Positions 46,537 to 55,552 of a stretch of DNA of 64,000 bases are shown in pieces. The stretch's first letter is position 1, and every line of letters starts with the position of its first letter. The stretch spans positions 496,001 to 560,000 of the forward strand of contig JAUHQD010000001.1 of the NCBI GenBank assembly GCA_030418115.1, given 5' to 3'. Position numbers and translations under genes: made by a program. The notes beneath the pieces were generated by a model, which had not been told where the DNA came from, made no database searches, and saw only the letters and a list, made by a program, of their open reading frames with translations. The stretch is from Alteromonadaceae bacterium BrNp21-10 (lineage in GTDB: Bacteria; Pseudomonadota; Gammaproteobacteria; Enterobacterales; Alteromonadaceae).

Positions 46537-47631
46537 TTATAATTGACTTACTGTCCAGCTAATATCTAACTCGCCAAGTGCATCCAGATACTCTTTTTTA
46601 GAAATAATTCCGACGCATGGTATTGCACCTTTATCCTTGATTTCATCATTAGCTAGTTTCTTAGCCAATAAAATTGCTGGCGTACAGGGTATAAATGGGC
46701 CGTCACCACTACGGGCTGTTAATTCAAACCTAATGGTTTTGCTCTTACCAATCTCATCCTTACCTGTTAAATCCATATGAAAGCCACTGCTCGCGCTCCC
46801 TAGCCAGTCAAACAGAAAAGATAACTTCAGTAAAAGCGGCGCTGATGGCTCTAGGCTTTTCACTAGACTAATACGCACCAGCCATGATAAAGCCCAGAGT
46901 GTTACATGAATAAAAGGCAGCTCTAATCCCGCATAAAATTTTATGGTTTTTAGTTCAGGATACATTTTTGGAAATAGCTCTAAATCGGGAACGTTACAAT
47001 TTCCAAGTAACCGCCACCCTAGGCCAGAGTATTTGCGTGCACGCAAACTCTGCCATCCATAAACATTTTGCTCTTTGCCATCAACGAGGGTTTTAAATGA
47101 CTTACCGGTGTAACTAAGAATTGCGGCAGTGGTTGCCACACCGCGTGTTGTCTTTTGCGCTGTAGTTATACCGTAATCAAGGCTTTCTAATGTTTCAAAC
47201 TCCCCTCTATAATGCTCAATCAAAGCTGAGGTAAGACAAGGCACTGAGCTAGCCCCACTAACGACTAACACTCCAGCTTGCTTGGCCTCTTGGTCAAGGC
47301 TATCAATCCCTGAAACAAACTCCCGACCATCCGCTAAATCAATATAATCAGCGCCGCATTGAATACAAGCTTCGGCAACATCATAACCTTGCGATTGAAA
47401 TGGACCAGATGTATGAATAACAATATCAGGTTTGATTTCTTGTAATCGCGATTCAAGGTTATCGTGAATATCCATGACAACCGCTTCAGCGCTAATTTCT
47501 TCCGCAAGAGATTGAGCCTTATTCAAAGAGCGCCCTGCAATAACAAGATTTATGTTCGCTTGCTTCGCCAAGCTTCTTGAAATAAAACTCCCGAAATTAC
47601 CGTATCCGCCAATGATAAGAACACGTTTCAA
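46537..47631 (-). CDS. Saccharopine dehydrogenase-like NAD(P)-binding protein
   Basis: A 364-residue oxidoreductase-like protein. The Rossmann start VLIIGGYGNFGSFISRSL and GADYIDLADGREFV place it in the saccharopine dehydrogenase NADP-binding group, but its C-terminal part is not that of true lysine enzymes. Substrate unknown. It overlaps the DCC-DUF4166 gene upstream by four bases, so it is the last gene of a four-gene minus-strand operon. Confidence 0.82.
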   Translation of the reverse strand: MKRVLIIGGYGNFGSFISRSLAKQANINLVIAGRSLNKAQSLAEEISAEAVVMDIHDNLESRLQEIKPDIVIHTSGPFQSQGYDVAEACIQCGADYIDLADGREFVSGIDSLDQEAKQAGVLVVSGASSVPCLTSALIEHYRGEFETLESLDYGITTAQKTTRGVATTAAILSYTGKSFKTLVDGKEQNVYGWQSLRARKYSGLGWRLLGNCNVPDLELFPKMYPELKTIKFYAGLELPFIHVTLWALSWLVRISLVKSLEPSAPLLLKLSFLFDWLGSASSGFHMDLTGKDEIGKSKTIRFELTARSGDGPFIPCTPAILLAKKLANDEIKDKGAIPCVGIISKKEYLDALGELDISWTVSQL

Positions 47632-48629
47632 TTCGACACCTCAAAACGTCCTTTGTAGCCATACATCTCACCCCACCAAGGGTGTACAATGCTCACCTCC
47701 ATATCAAACGTGTTGTCATCAACGGGGTACTCTGTCGCATTGCCAGCACCCATGAGCATTGTTAATGGCAATGGAATAAGATGGCCAAAAAGCTGGATTG
47801 CATAGCCTTTATGAGACAAAACAACCTTTTCCCCATCCCATGAAATTTTCATTTTCCACCCTAGCCCAAACCTCATAATCTCAATAACTTCATTATCTTT
47901 AATCTGAAGCATTCGAGAATAAAAAACATAGGGTATTCGATTTGGAAAATTAAAACGTCTGTTGAAGTGAAATGCTTTTGAATTTAAGTCGCTCTCAAAG
48001 CGAACGGTCACAGGAACGTTGTTTTCGTTGAATGTTGGTATCTGCCCTAATAATTTCATTAATGGAGAGAGCCACAGCAAAGGCGGCTTGCAAAAAACAT
48101 CCAATACACCCTCTACGGTCGTAACTTCATCTGAATACGGGCGGTTTGCATAGTGCTTCTTCATAACTGGCGGTAAGCTATCCCAGTCCTCGCCAAAAAT
48201 AGATTTAAACATTGGCTCTTTCTTAAGGCTGAGGTTATCAATATGCCCAACTTTCCTTCGGAGCAGTAACCAATTACGCGCCCCTCTCATCCAAGGGTAA
48301 ATAAACCGTGAAAGAGTATCAGACCAGAATAATCCTTTAGAAGCCAACATAAAGATATTATTGGCCTCCCCATATTTAGCCATAAACTTTAAAGCATCTT
48401 TTCCATGATAAAACTGATCATTAGCGTAGATCACCATTCCCTCATCAAGGTCTAAACCCCGTCTATTGATCTCATTAATCAATGGATCATTGTTAGATTC
48501 TCTAGCATTAAGTACAGATAGGGAGCCGAATTCCTGCTTAATATGTAACGCCTCTGCGGCGCGGGTACAGATAGGGCAATCTCCATCATACACAAACCAG
48601 ACTCCGCTCTTTTCCTTTAAATCGCTCAT
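47628..48629 (-). CDS. DCC thiol-oxidoreductase-like domain fused to DUF4166
   Basis: A 333-residue two-domain protein. Residues ~10-125 are a DCC (DUF393) domain with the signature YDGDCPICTRAAE, a thioredoxin-like CxxC site. Residues ~150-333 match DUF4166, with HFNRRFNFPNR and GRFEVSN-like ends. The fused form next to a saccharopine dehydrogenase-like gene suggests one pathway, which is unknown to me. It overlaps both neighbours by four bases. Confidence 0.82.
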   Translation of the reverse strand: MSDLKEKSGVWFVYDGDCPICTRAAEALHIKQEFGSLSVLNARESNNDPLINEINRRGLDLDEGMVIYANDQFYHGKDALKFMAKYGEANNIFMLASKGLFWSDTLSRFIYPWMRGARNWLLLRRKVGHIDNLSLKKEPMFKSIFGEDWDSLPPVMKKHYANRPYSDEVTTVEGVLDVFCKPPLLWLSPLMKLLGQIPTFNENNVPVTVRFESDLNSKAFHFNRRFNFPNRIPYVFYSRMLQIKDNEVIEIMRFGLGWKMKISWDGEKVVLSHKGYAIQLFGHLIPLPLTMLMGAGNATEYPVDDNTFDMEVSIVHPWWGEMYGYKGRFEVSN

Positions 48630-49093
48630 ACAGGTTTAGCTACCATAAGATAAAACACCGCTACCAGCCCTAGGAAAGCTGGCCATCCGAGCAAGAACCA
48701 CATTTTAAAGAGCCTATTATATCTATCTGGTAATTCAGTGCCGTTTTCTGAAGCTTCTATGCACATGTTTTTAAGCTGAACTTGAATCCAGACAACCGGC
48801 AACCAGCACAACCCTGCAATAACATAAATAACATAGGTGGCCATTAGCCAATAAGCCGACCAATCAAAGCCCGCCATATAAATAAGTGCTATGCCAGACA
48901 AAGGCTGAATGATTACTGCTGGGAACGTGAATAGGTAATCTGCAAGAACTGTATTCCTTGAAGCATATAACTTTTCTTGAATACTATCCGTAAACCAAGA
49001 TCTAAACATGAAAAAAGCGATACCAATACCCGTACCAAATACTATGGTTGAGCTGATGATGTGGAATGTTTTTATTGTGGTATATAAATCCAT
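48626..49093 (-). CDS. DUF2269 family membrane protein
   Basis: A 155-residue inner-membrane protein with four predicted helices: residues ~5-25, ~45-70, ~75-100 and ~130-150. FHIISSTIVFGTGIGIAFFM and the ADYLFTFPAVIIQPLSGIALI stretch fit the DUF2269 family. The function is unknown. The ATG at 49093 is preferred to a TTG at 49108, though neither has a clear ribosome site. It overlaps the DCC-DUF4166 gene by four bases. Confidence 0.75.
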   Translation of the reverse strand: MDLYTTIKTFHIISSTIVFGTGIGIAFFMFRSWFTDSIQEKLYASRNTVLADYLFTFPAVIIQPLSGIALIYMAGFDWSAYWLMATYVIYVIAGLCWLPVVWIQVQLKNMCIEASENGTELPDRYNRLFKMWFLLGWPAFLGLVAVFYLMVAKPV

Positions 49094-49204
49094 GAAATCT
49101 ATAATCAACTTTTAATTTGTGTCTTCAAGTTTGAATTGGGTTTGAGAACGGCCATAAGCGGACATTGAAATATCAATAACTCTAACCCCGTTGATTGAAA
49201 TACC

Positions 49205-49627
49205 TTACCCATATACTCGGAGATAATAAATATCCCCGTATGCCCAAATAAATGTGCCCCACACAACAGCTATATGCATAATGCTCCAGAATATAGTTAA
49301 CTCGCGTTTTGAATGTTCGGTAGTGCAAATCAACATTGCAAAGTACCTAATGGTCAATCTGATTTTTTTTAATCCTTTACTTAAGTCAGCTAATCGAACG
49401 GTTCTGGCCATCAATTCATCAGGTGAATATTTAGCTGTTTTTACATGCCAATTAGACCTTTTACTAAAGTGAAATTCCGCCATTACTGCAACCAAAACCA
49501 TTAGCGCTCCAGAACGGGCAAACCATTCTTCAGGGGGTTCATTTGTATAGTTAAACCAACCTTCTTTACCAATATATTGGGCGAGTATATATAACGATGT
49601 ATATATAATTGGTAGCATTCCACGCAT
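49205..49627 (-). CDS. Unrecognised membrane protein
   Basis: A 140-residue protein with hydrophobic segments at about residues 4-18, 38-50, 90-103 and 112-130, joined by charged loops (AKYSPDELMARTVRLADLSKGLKKIR). I do not recognise the family. It lies 112 bases upstream of the DUF2269 gene on the same strand and may be the first gene of that operon. It is AT-rich. The start is uncertain. Confidence 0.5.
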   Translation of the reverse strand: MRGMLPIIYTSLYILAQYIGKEGWFNYTNEPPEEWFARSGALMVLVAVMAEFHFSKRSNWHVKTAKYSPDELMARTVRLADLSKGLKKIRLTIRYFAMLICTTEHSKRELTIFWSIMHIAVVWGTFIWAYGDIYYLRVYG

Positions 49628-49751
49628 TTTAAAATGTCCATGTTTTATATGAATTTGATTTGCATAATCTATCAGGCGGATACTTAATAGGGTGACTACC
49701 CCAGTAAATTCCTAGTTTTTTATCAGTTCTGGATATTGTTATAATTCTACG

Positions 49752-49862
49752 GTTATTGTTAAATCGATTAAATATGTTCAAAATAACTACACTTCGTCCG
49801 ATTTGGGTCGAAACCCGACTTACATCGAGATTATCAGACAACTTTCCGATTGTCTGTTTTTT
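49752..49862 (+). ncRNA. Possible small RNA, about 110 nt
   Basis: A promoter-like TGTTATAAT (49737-49745) is followed about 100 bases later by a 7-bp perfect stem CAGACAA / TTGTCTG and six T. A second hairpin GGGT-CGAA-ACCC lies just before it (49805-49816). No protein-coding gene ends here on the plus strand, so the terminator needs another explanation. The -35 region is weak, and the evidence is pattern only. Confidence 0.3.
49836..49862 (+). terminator. Orphan intrinsic terminator-like hairpin
   Basis: CAGACAA and TTGTCTG form a 7-bp perfect stem around an 8-base loop, followed by a T-run. The nearest upstream gene on this strand is parE, 3.4 kb away, so it probably ends an unannotated transcript. 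Confidence 0.5.
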
Positions 49863-49991
49863 ACTCTACTCGTTATTAGTGTTAATGATTGCCTTAAGTC
49901 GCTGATTTTGTAACCTATCTTAGTGGTGTGTTTAATAGCGATAAAACCTACAGCAAAGATCAACCGCCCTAGACCGTAACTTGAAAAGACA

Positions 49992-50000
49992 TGGTATAAT
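49992..50000 (+). promoter_or_regulatory. Extended -10 promoter of the Lon-family gene
   Basis: TGGTATAAT gives a perfect TATAAT with the extended TG element. No strong -35 is seen 17 bases upstream, which is common for extended -10 promoters. Confidence 0.5.
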
Positions 50001-50171
50001 TCTTGTTTTTTATTTCTGTATTTATTGGAATGCTTTGCTTGGTCAGTTCAATCCCTATTGGATGTTGAGTTAATTCAGCGGTTGATCAATAAAATCATTT
50101 TGTTAATAACACTTTCGGGTTACCGTAAATTGAATTTCAGGATTTACGTTTTACTACATTAAAAAGGCATT

Positions 50172-52571
50172 ATGTTAAAAGAATCAGGCCATCAAATCAG
50201 CGGTTTAACCCCTCATCAACTTTCTGCTAAGCCCAGTCGCCGCTTAATTAATCAGGCGCTTAAAGATGATCTCGCATTAACGTCTACCTTTATCGGTCAG
50301 GAGAGGGCGCGTACCGCATTGGAATTTGGTCTGGGGATTAATGCTGACGGTTATAACCTGTATGTAATGGGTGAGCCTGCGACCGGTCGTTATACCTTAG
50401 TGCATGAATATATTGCCAAGCATGTGGCGAATATTCCTACCCCGGATGAATGGTGCTATTTAAATAACTTCGAACAAGAACGCGAGCCAATGGCGCTGCG
50501 TCTTAAAGCCGGTGAAAGTAAAAAGCTGAATGAAACCTTAGAGTCACTGCTTGATGAAGTGTTAGACACTTTTCCTGCGGCCTTTGATAACCCAGGTTAT
50601 CAACGTAAAAAAGCCAGTATTAATCGACAATTTGATAAAAAATACGAACAGGCGATTGCTGAGCTCGAAATTTACGCGCAAACCAATAATATCGCTTTGT
50701 ATGAAGACGATGGTGCCATTAGCTTTTTACCCATAGTGGATGGTCAACCGCTTAAGGATGATGAATTTGCGCAAATGCCTGAAGAGCAACGGCTGCATTT
50801 TTATGAGCTTATTGAGCAACTTGAAAACCGCCTTAGCGAGCAATTAATTGAACTACCCCAGTGGAAGCGCGAATGTTCTGAGCAATTACGCCAATTAAAG
50901 CGCGATACCGCAGAGCAGGGGATTAAACCTTTACTCAAAGACCTAGAGCATTTGTACGCTGCCGATTTAGGCATATTAAAATTTTTAAGACAGCTAAAAC
51001 CGCATCTATTAGATACGGTAATGGAAGTGCTCGCCGAAGATAAAAAAGACGATAAATTAGATGAATACGATCGTCGTGCCACATTAGAAGAACAGTACCT
51101 GCCGAATATTCTGATTGCTCACGGTTTAAATAGTGGCGCACCAGTCATTTATGAAGCTAACCCAACTTATCAGAATTTATTTGGCCGTATTGAATACACC
51201 AGCATGCAAGGTTCGGTATATACCAACTACCGCATGATCCAACCGGGTGCGTTACATAAAGCCAATGGCGGTTTTTTGTTGTTAGACGTAGACAAAATGA
51301 TTGAGCAGCCCTATGTATGGGATGCCCTCAAACTGGCATTAAAACGCGGTGAATTAAAAATGGACCTCCCGCAAGCAGATGTAGGCATGGTGAATTCCAT
51401 GACGCTCAATCCACAAGCCATTCCTATTCAAGTCAAAGTCGTGCTGATGGGCTCTCGCGACCTGTATTACACCTTGCAGGATTATGACGACGAGTTTGAT
51501 GAGCTATTCCGCGTATTAGTGGATTTCGACCATGAAATACCGTTGGATAAAACTACCTTGTTTGATTTTGTTGGTCGCGTGCGCCATCAAATAGTCAAAC
51601 TTAATTTGGATAGTATTTCCGCCAAAGCCATGTATCGCTTGGTGGAACACGGGTTACGTTTAGCCGAGCATCAACATCGGTTGTCAGCACGTTTTGCGGA
51701 TATTATTGAATTGGTACATGAAGCGCATTATTTTTGCCAATTAGAACAATGTAACGAATTAGATGTCACCCATATCGAAGCCGCGTTAAATGCTAAAACC
51801 TTGCGCAGCGGGCGTATTAGTCAATCTTTGTTAGATGATATCAAAGAAGGGCAGATCCTCATCGCCACCCAAGGCCCTGCCGTGGGTAAAGTGAATGGCT
51901 TAACCGTACTTGAAATTGGGGATAGCGTGTTTGGTACACCAGCACGAATTAGCGCAACGGTTTGCGTAGGTGCCAATGGTGTGGTGGATATCGAACGAGA
52001 AGTGGAACTCGGGCGTTCGATTCACTCCAAAGGCGTTATGTTACTTACCGGTTATTTAGGCCATAAATACGCCCAAGAATTTCCGTTGACGTTATCGGCG
52101 AATATCGCCCTAGAACAATCATATGGTCACATTGATGGCGACAGTGCCTCGTTAGGTGAATTAGTGGCGTTATTGTCGGCATTAACTGAACTGCCAGTGG
52201 ATCAGGGCCTAGCGGTAACCGGCTCGATAAATCAGTACGGCGAAGTACAAAGTATTGGTGGCGTTAACGAGAAAATCGAAGGCTTTTTTAAGCTATGCCT
52301 ACACCGTGGGTTAACCGGTAAACAAGGCGTAGTGATCCCTAAATCTAATCAAGTTAACTTAATGCTGGATAAAGAAGTGATCCAAGCGGTTAGACGCAAG
52401 CAATTCCATATTTATACAGTGGAAACCGTCGACCAAGCATTACAAGTATTGATGGGTAAAGACGTAGGCGTGATGTCCAGCCGCGGCCGTTATCCACGAG
52501 GTAGTATTAACTACATGGCCATTAGACGTTTGTTAACCATTGCTGGCATAGTCAGTGGTGGTGAAGATTAA
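50172..52571 (+). CDS. Lon-family ATP-dependent protease
   Basis: A 799-residue protein of the Lon-related group with an AAA-like domain and C-terminal Lon protease domain (the YcbZ-type branch, not classic Lon, as the Lon N-terminal domain is absent). The catalytic Ser-Lys dyad is visible: GDSASLGELVALLSAL with the Ser near residue 658, and GGVNEKIEGF with the Lys near 701. A P-loop-like GEPATGR near residue 66 has Arg in place of Lys, common in this branch. GGFLLLDVDKM resembles Walker B. Substrates are unknown. It converges on lnt with a four-base overlap of the stops. AAAGG precedes the ATG. Confidence 0.9.
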   Translation: MLKESGHQISGLTPHQLSAKPSRRLINQALKDDLALTSTFIGQERARTALEFGLGINADGYNLYVMGEPATGRYTLVHEYIAKHVANIPTPDEWCYLNNFEQEREPMALRLKAGESKKLNETLESLLDEVLDTFPAAFDNPGYQRKKASINRQFDKKYEQAIAELEIYAQTNNIALYEDDGAISFLPIVDGQPLKDDEFAQMPEEQRLHFYELIEQLENRLSEQLIELPQWKRECSEQLRQLKRDTAEQGIKPLLKDLEHLYAADLGILKFLRQLKPHLLDTVMEVLAEDKKDDKLDEYDRRATLEEQYLPNILIAHGLNSGAPVIYEANPTYQNLFGRIEYTSMQGSVYTNYRMIQPGALHKANGGFLLLDVDKMIEQPYVWDALKLALKRGELKMDLPQADVGMVNSMTLNPQAIPIQVKVVLMGSRDLYYTLQDYDDEFDELFRVLVDFDHEIPLDKTTLFDFVGRVRHQIVKLNLDSISAKAMYRLVEHGLRLAEHQHRLSARFADIIELVHEAHYFCQLEQCNELDVTHIEAALNAKTLRSGRISQSLLDDIKEGQILIATQGPAVGKVNGLTVLEIGDSVFGTPARISATVCVGANGVVDIEREVELGRSIHSKGVMLLTGYLGHKYAQEFPLTLSANIALEQSYGHIDGDSASLGELVALLSALTELPVDQGLAVTGSINQYGEVQSIGGVNEKIEGFFKLCLHRGLTGKQGVVIPKSNQVNLMLDKEVIQAVRRKQFHIYTVETVDQALQVLMGKDVGVMSSRGRYPRGSINYMAIRRLLTIAGIVSGGED

Positions 52572-54103
52572 TCGTTGCTATCAGCTTCGGTCATTTGAGC
52601 TTTCTTTGACTTTTCTTGGCGTATTAGGATATTAGCCAGTCCCAGACCTATCATGGCGATGATCCAAATAATGTTGTCGCCAAATAATCGATAAGGGGTG
52701 TTACCCCTTACTACAGCAATGGGTGAGCTGATGCTACTTGCTTCAAATTGCGGCGCTTGTTGAATGATTTGTCCACGATGATCAACAAAGGCAGTCACGC
52801 CGTTATTAGTGCCACGTAACACCGGTAAACCAAATTCCTTAGCGCGAACCTGTGCAATTTCTAAATGCTGGTGGGGGCCGTGAGAGGCACCAAACCAAGC
52901 ATCATTGCTCACGGTTAAAATAAAATCCGTATTGTCATGTAAATTAGCGGTGAGCTGGCGCGGAAAGGCAATTTCATAACAAAGTGCAGCAGCTAATAAA
53001 TAACCATTGGCTTGTAAATTGGGTTGTAAAAAGTCACCACGAGTAAATGACGACATTGGTAAATCAAAAATAGGCGCTAAGCCTCTTATCCAATCTTCTA
53101 ACGGAATAAACTCGCCAATGGGTAATAAGTGATGTTTGGCATAACGATTGTCATGATTATATTGATAACTGCCTGTGGTTGAGCCAGCTTGCTTGCTGCC
53201 TAATACTACCATGCCATTAAAGGCTTGCTGGTTTTCAAAATTGTAATTCAATATGCCGGTAATGAGGCCGGTTTGCTGTTCGGCCGCTTTGGCATCAAGC
53301 AGCATTAGGTATTCTTGTGCTAACGGCTCTAACTTGGGAATAGCCGCTTCGGGCCAGATAATAATATCGCTCGACCATAATGATTCGGTTATTTTTAGAT
53401 ATTTTTCCATGGTCGGGCGGTCTTGTTCTGGCACCCAGCGTAACTCTTGCTTGATGTTACCTTGCACCATACTGACCTGTGCCACTTTGCCCGTAGGCGT
53501 CGCCCAATCATGTTGATTCAGTACCCAGCCACTTAACAGCATAATTACTATTAAACTTAATGGTGCTTTGAATTGTTTGTTTGCGATACCCAATGCTGCA
53601 CTGACAGCAATTAACATCACCAAGGCACTGACGCCGGTTTCACCTATTATTGGGATCCATCCTGCTAATGGGCCATGTAATTGGCTGTAACCTAAGGATA
53701 ACCATGGGAAACCGGTAAATAGCCAACTGCGTAACCATTCGCAAAATAGCCAGAGTGCGGCTACGACTAGCGGCCAATGCTTTATTGCAAAATAACGTTT
53801 AAGAATAAAGCTGAACAGCGCTGGAAACAGCGCTAAGTAGCCACATAACAGCAGCATTAAGCCTAAGGATAAAATAATAGGTAAGCCACCATGAGTGGCA
53901 ATACTGACGTGGATCCAACTAATACCGGCGCCAAACCAACCTAAGCCAAACATCCAGCCTAACAGTGCGGGTTTTTGCGTGCTGGGCAGTTGTAGCAAAT
54001 AGGCAAATAGGCCTACGCCTACCGGCACGACAAACCATAAGGAAAAAGGGGCAAAACCCAGTGTTAAACTGGCTCCGGCCACTAAGGCCAACAACAAATT
54101 CAA
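52568..54103 (-). CDS. lnt: Apolipoprotein N-acyltransferase
   Basis: Inner-membrane enzyme that adds the third acyl chain to lipoproteins. The 511 residues match the E. coli enzyme (512). N-terminal membrane helices are followed by a nitrilase-like periplasmic domain: the catalytic Glu in WPEAAIPKLE, the Lys in HHLLPIGEFIP and the Cys in ALCYEIAFP. The start is a TTG, four bases after the corC stop. The many lipoproteins in this window depend on it. Confidence 0.96.
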   Translation of the reverse strand: MNLLLALVAGASLTLGFAPFSLWFVVPVGVGLFAYLLQLPSTQKPALLGWMFGLGWFGAGISWIHVSIATHGGLPIILSLGLMLLLCGYLALFPALFSFILKRYFAIKHWPLVVAALWLFCEWLRSWLFTGFPWLSLGYSQLHGPLAGWIPIIGETGVSALVMLIAVSAALGIANKQFKAPLSLIVIMLLSGWVLNQHDWATPTGKVAQVSMVQGNIKQELRWVPEQDRPTMEKYLKITESLWSSDIIIWPEAAIPKLEPLAQEYLMLLDAKAAEQQTGLITGILNYNFENQQAFNGMVVLGSKQAGSTTGSYQYNHDNRYAKHHLLPIGEFIPLEDWIRGLAPIFDLPMSSFTRGDFLQPNLQANGYLLAAALCYEIAFPRQLTANLHDNTDFILTVSNDAWFGASHGPHQHLEIAQVRAKEFGLPVLRGTNNGVTAFVDHRGQIIQQAPQFEASSISSPIAVVRGNTPYRLFGDNIIWIIAMIGLGLANILIRQEKSKKAQMTEADSND

Positions 54104-54106
54104 AGG

Positions 54107-54982
54107 TTAGATCTCGGCGTCGTCTTCTGTTTCGTTTTTGGGAACGGTGACTTTAAGTTGAATTAACCGACGTTTATCTGCGTTGGTAATTTTAAACTCG
54201 TAACCATCAATCTCGATCACTTCGTCGCGCTCTGGCATGTGGCCAAAGGCATTGAGTACGATGCCGCCAATGGTATCGGCTTGTTCTTCATCAAACTCGG
54301 TTTTGAAGAATTCGTTAAAATCATCGACTTCGGTTAAAGCTTTAACCGTGTAGGTGTTTTTATTTAAGGGGCGAATATCTTCGGAGTTATGTTCTTCTTC
54401 GTCGGTTTCATCTTCAATTTCGCCAACAATTTCTTCTAAGATGTCTTCAATGGTGACTAAGCCGGACACGCCGCCATACTCATCAACCACAATCGCCATA
54501 TGATAACGTTCCTCTCGGAACTCTTTGAGCAACACATCGACTTTTTTACTTTCAGGAATAATGATCGCTGGACGCAGAATTTCTTTCAGTTCCAGTTTTA
54601 TCTCGGGATTAAAAGCGAATTTCAGCAAATCTTTGGCGAGTAAGATGCCTTCGATATGGTCTTTATCTTCGCTAATAATCGGAAAACGGGAGTGGGAGGA
54701 CTCTAACAATACCGGTAGAAATTTTTCCACCGTTTCATTGATATTGATGGTGATCATTTGTGCACGAGGGATCATGATATCGCGTACACGCATTTCGGCT
54801 ACTTCGAGTACCCCTTCAATCATTTCTCGGGTGCTGGGGTTAATTATTTCGTTGTGTGCTGCTTCAGAAATAAACTCTGACAGTTGTTCTCTGTTTTTCG
54901 GCTCTCCTGCGAAGGTGTTCAAGATTTTCTCAATCCAACCTTTCGAAGAACCGTTACTAGAGTGGGGGTTGTCGTCGCTCAT
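54107..54982 (-). CDS. corC: CBS-domain protein CorC/YbeX
   Basis: A 291-residue cytoplasmic protein with two CBS domains (MIPRAQMITININET and the later VVDEYGGVSGLVTIEDILEEIVGEI) and a C-terminal CorC_HlyC domain. It has been linked to magnesium/cobalt efflux and, in E. coli, to ribosome maturation. It sits between ybeY and lnt in the standard order, though here 105 bases separate it from ybeY. Confidence 0.95.
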   Translation of the reverse strand: MSDDNPHSSNGSSKGWIEKILNTFAGEPKNREQLSEFISEAAHNEIINPSTREMIEGVLEVAEMRVRDIMIPRAQMITININETVEKFLPVLLESSHSRFPIISEDKDHIEGILLAKDLLKFAFNPEIKLELKEILRPAIIIPESKKVDVLLKEFREERYHMAIVVDEYGGVSGLVTIEDILEEIVGEIEDETDEEEHNSEDIRPLNKNTYTVKALTEVDDFNEFFKTEFDEEQADTIGGIVLNAFGHMPERDEVIEIDGYEFKITNADKRRLIQLKVTVPKNETEDDAEI

Positions 54983-55087
54983 GGTATCCTAATTGTATGT
55001 CTCGTAATGAATTTTAATATCAAAACAGGGGCGTATTTAGCGGCAATACTTGTTAAAACTGTTGCCATTTAAATACAGGATTTTCAA

Positions 55088-55552
55088 TCATTCCTGATCT
55101 TGATAGGGATCGTCAATGTTTAATTTTGCCAATAGCTGAATTTCGATGGATTCCATCTGCTCAGCATCGTCGTCATTAATATGGTCATAGCCCAATAAAT
55201 GCAAGGTGCCATGGCTAACCATATGTGCCCAATGGTGAAATAATTGCTTACCTTGTTGTTGTGCCTCATTGGCGACAACTTCAGCACATATTACTAGATC
55301 ACCGAGTAAATTTAGTTCAATGCCCGGTGGTGCTTCAAAGGGAAACGACAACACATTAGTGGGTTTGTCTTGTTGGCGGTAATCATGATTAAGTTGCTGG
55401 CTTTCGTCTGCATCAACAATGCGGATGGTTAATTCCGCATCATCAATGTCTAGTGCGCTTAAGCAGTTGTTTAACCACAGTTGAAAATCGGCTTCAGTGG
55501 GTAAGTTGTCATTATTGCTGGTGGCGATTTGCAGGTCGAGTTCGATACTCAC
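55088..55552 (-). CDS. ybeY: Endoribonuclease YbeY
   Basis: Metal-dependent RNase acting in 16S rRNA 3'-end maturation and ribosome quality control. The 154 residues (E. coli 155) carry the zinc motif [11 protein letters not shown] near residue 114 and TNVLSFPFE near 65. Its start overlaps the ybeZ stop by four bases. Confidence 0.96.
   Translation of the reverse strand: MSIELDLQIATSNNDNLPTEADFQLWLNNCLSALDIDDAELTIRIVDADESQQLNHDYRQQDKPTNVLSFPFEAPPGIELNLLGDLVICAEVVANEAQQQGKQLFHHWAHMVSHGTLHLLGYDHINDDDAEQMESIEIQLLAKLNIDDPYQDQE

Larger units (their letters stand above)
49628..50171. other. 544-base stretch with a possible small RNA and the Lon-family promoter
   Basis: No firm protein-coding gene. 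A 70-residue frame on the minus strand (49629-49841) has no recognisable domain and a poor start. On the plus strand there is an extended -10 at 49737-49745 followed by a terminator-like hairpin at 49836-49862. TGGTATAAT at 49992-50000 is a second extended -10, well placed for the Lon-family gene, giving a leader of about 165 bases. Confidence 0.45.

Noticed and set aside
49629-49841. 70-residue minus-strand frame
   Set aside because: It has a TTG start inside a hairpin, no known motif, and overlaps the possible small RNA; too weak to call a gene.
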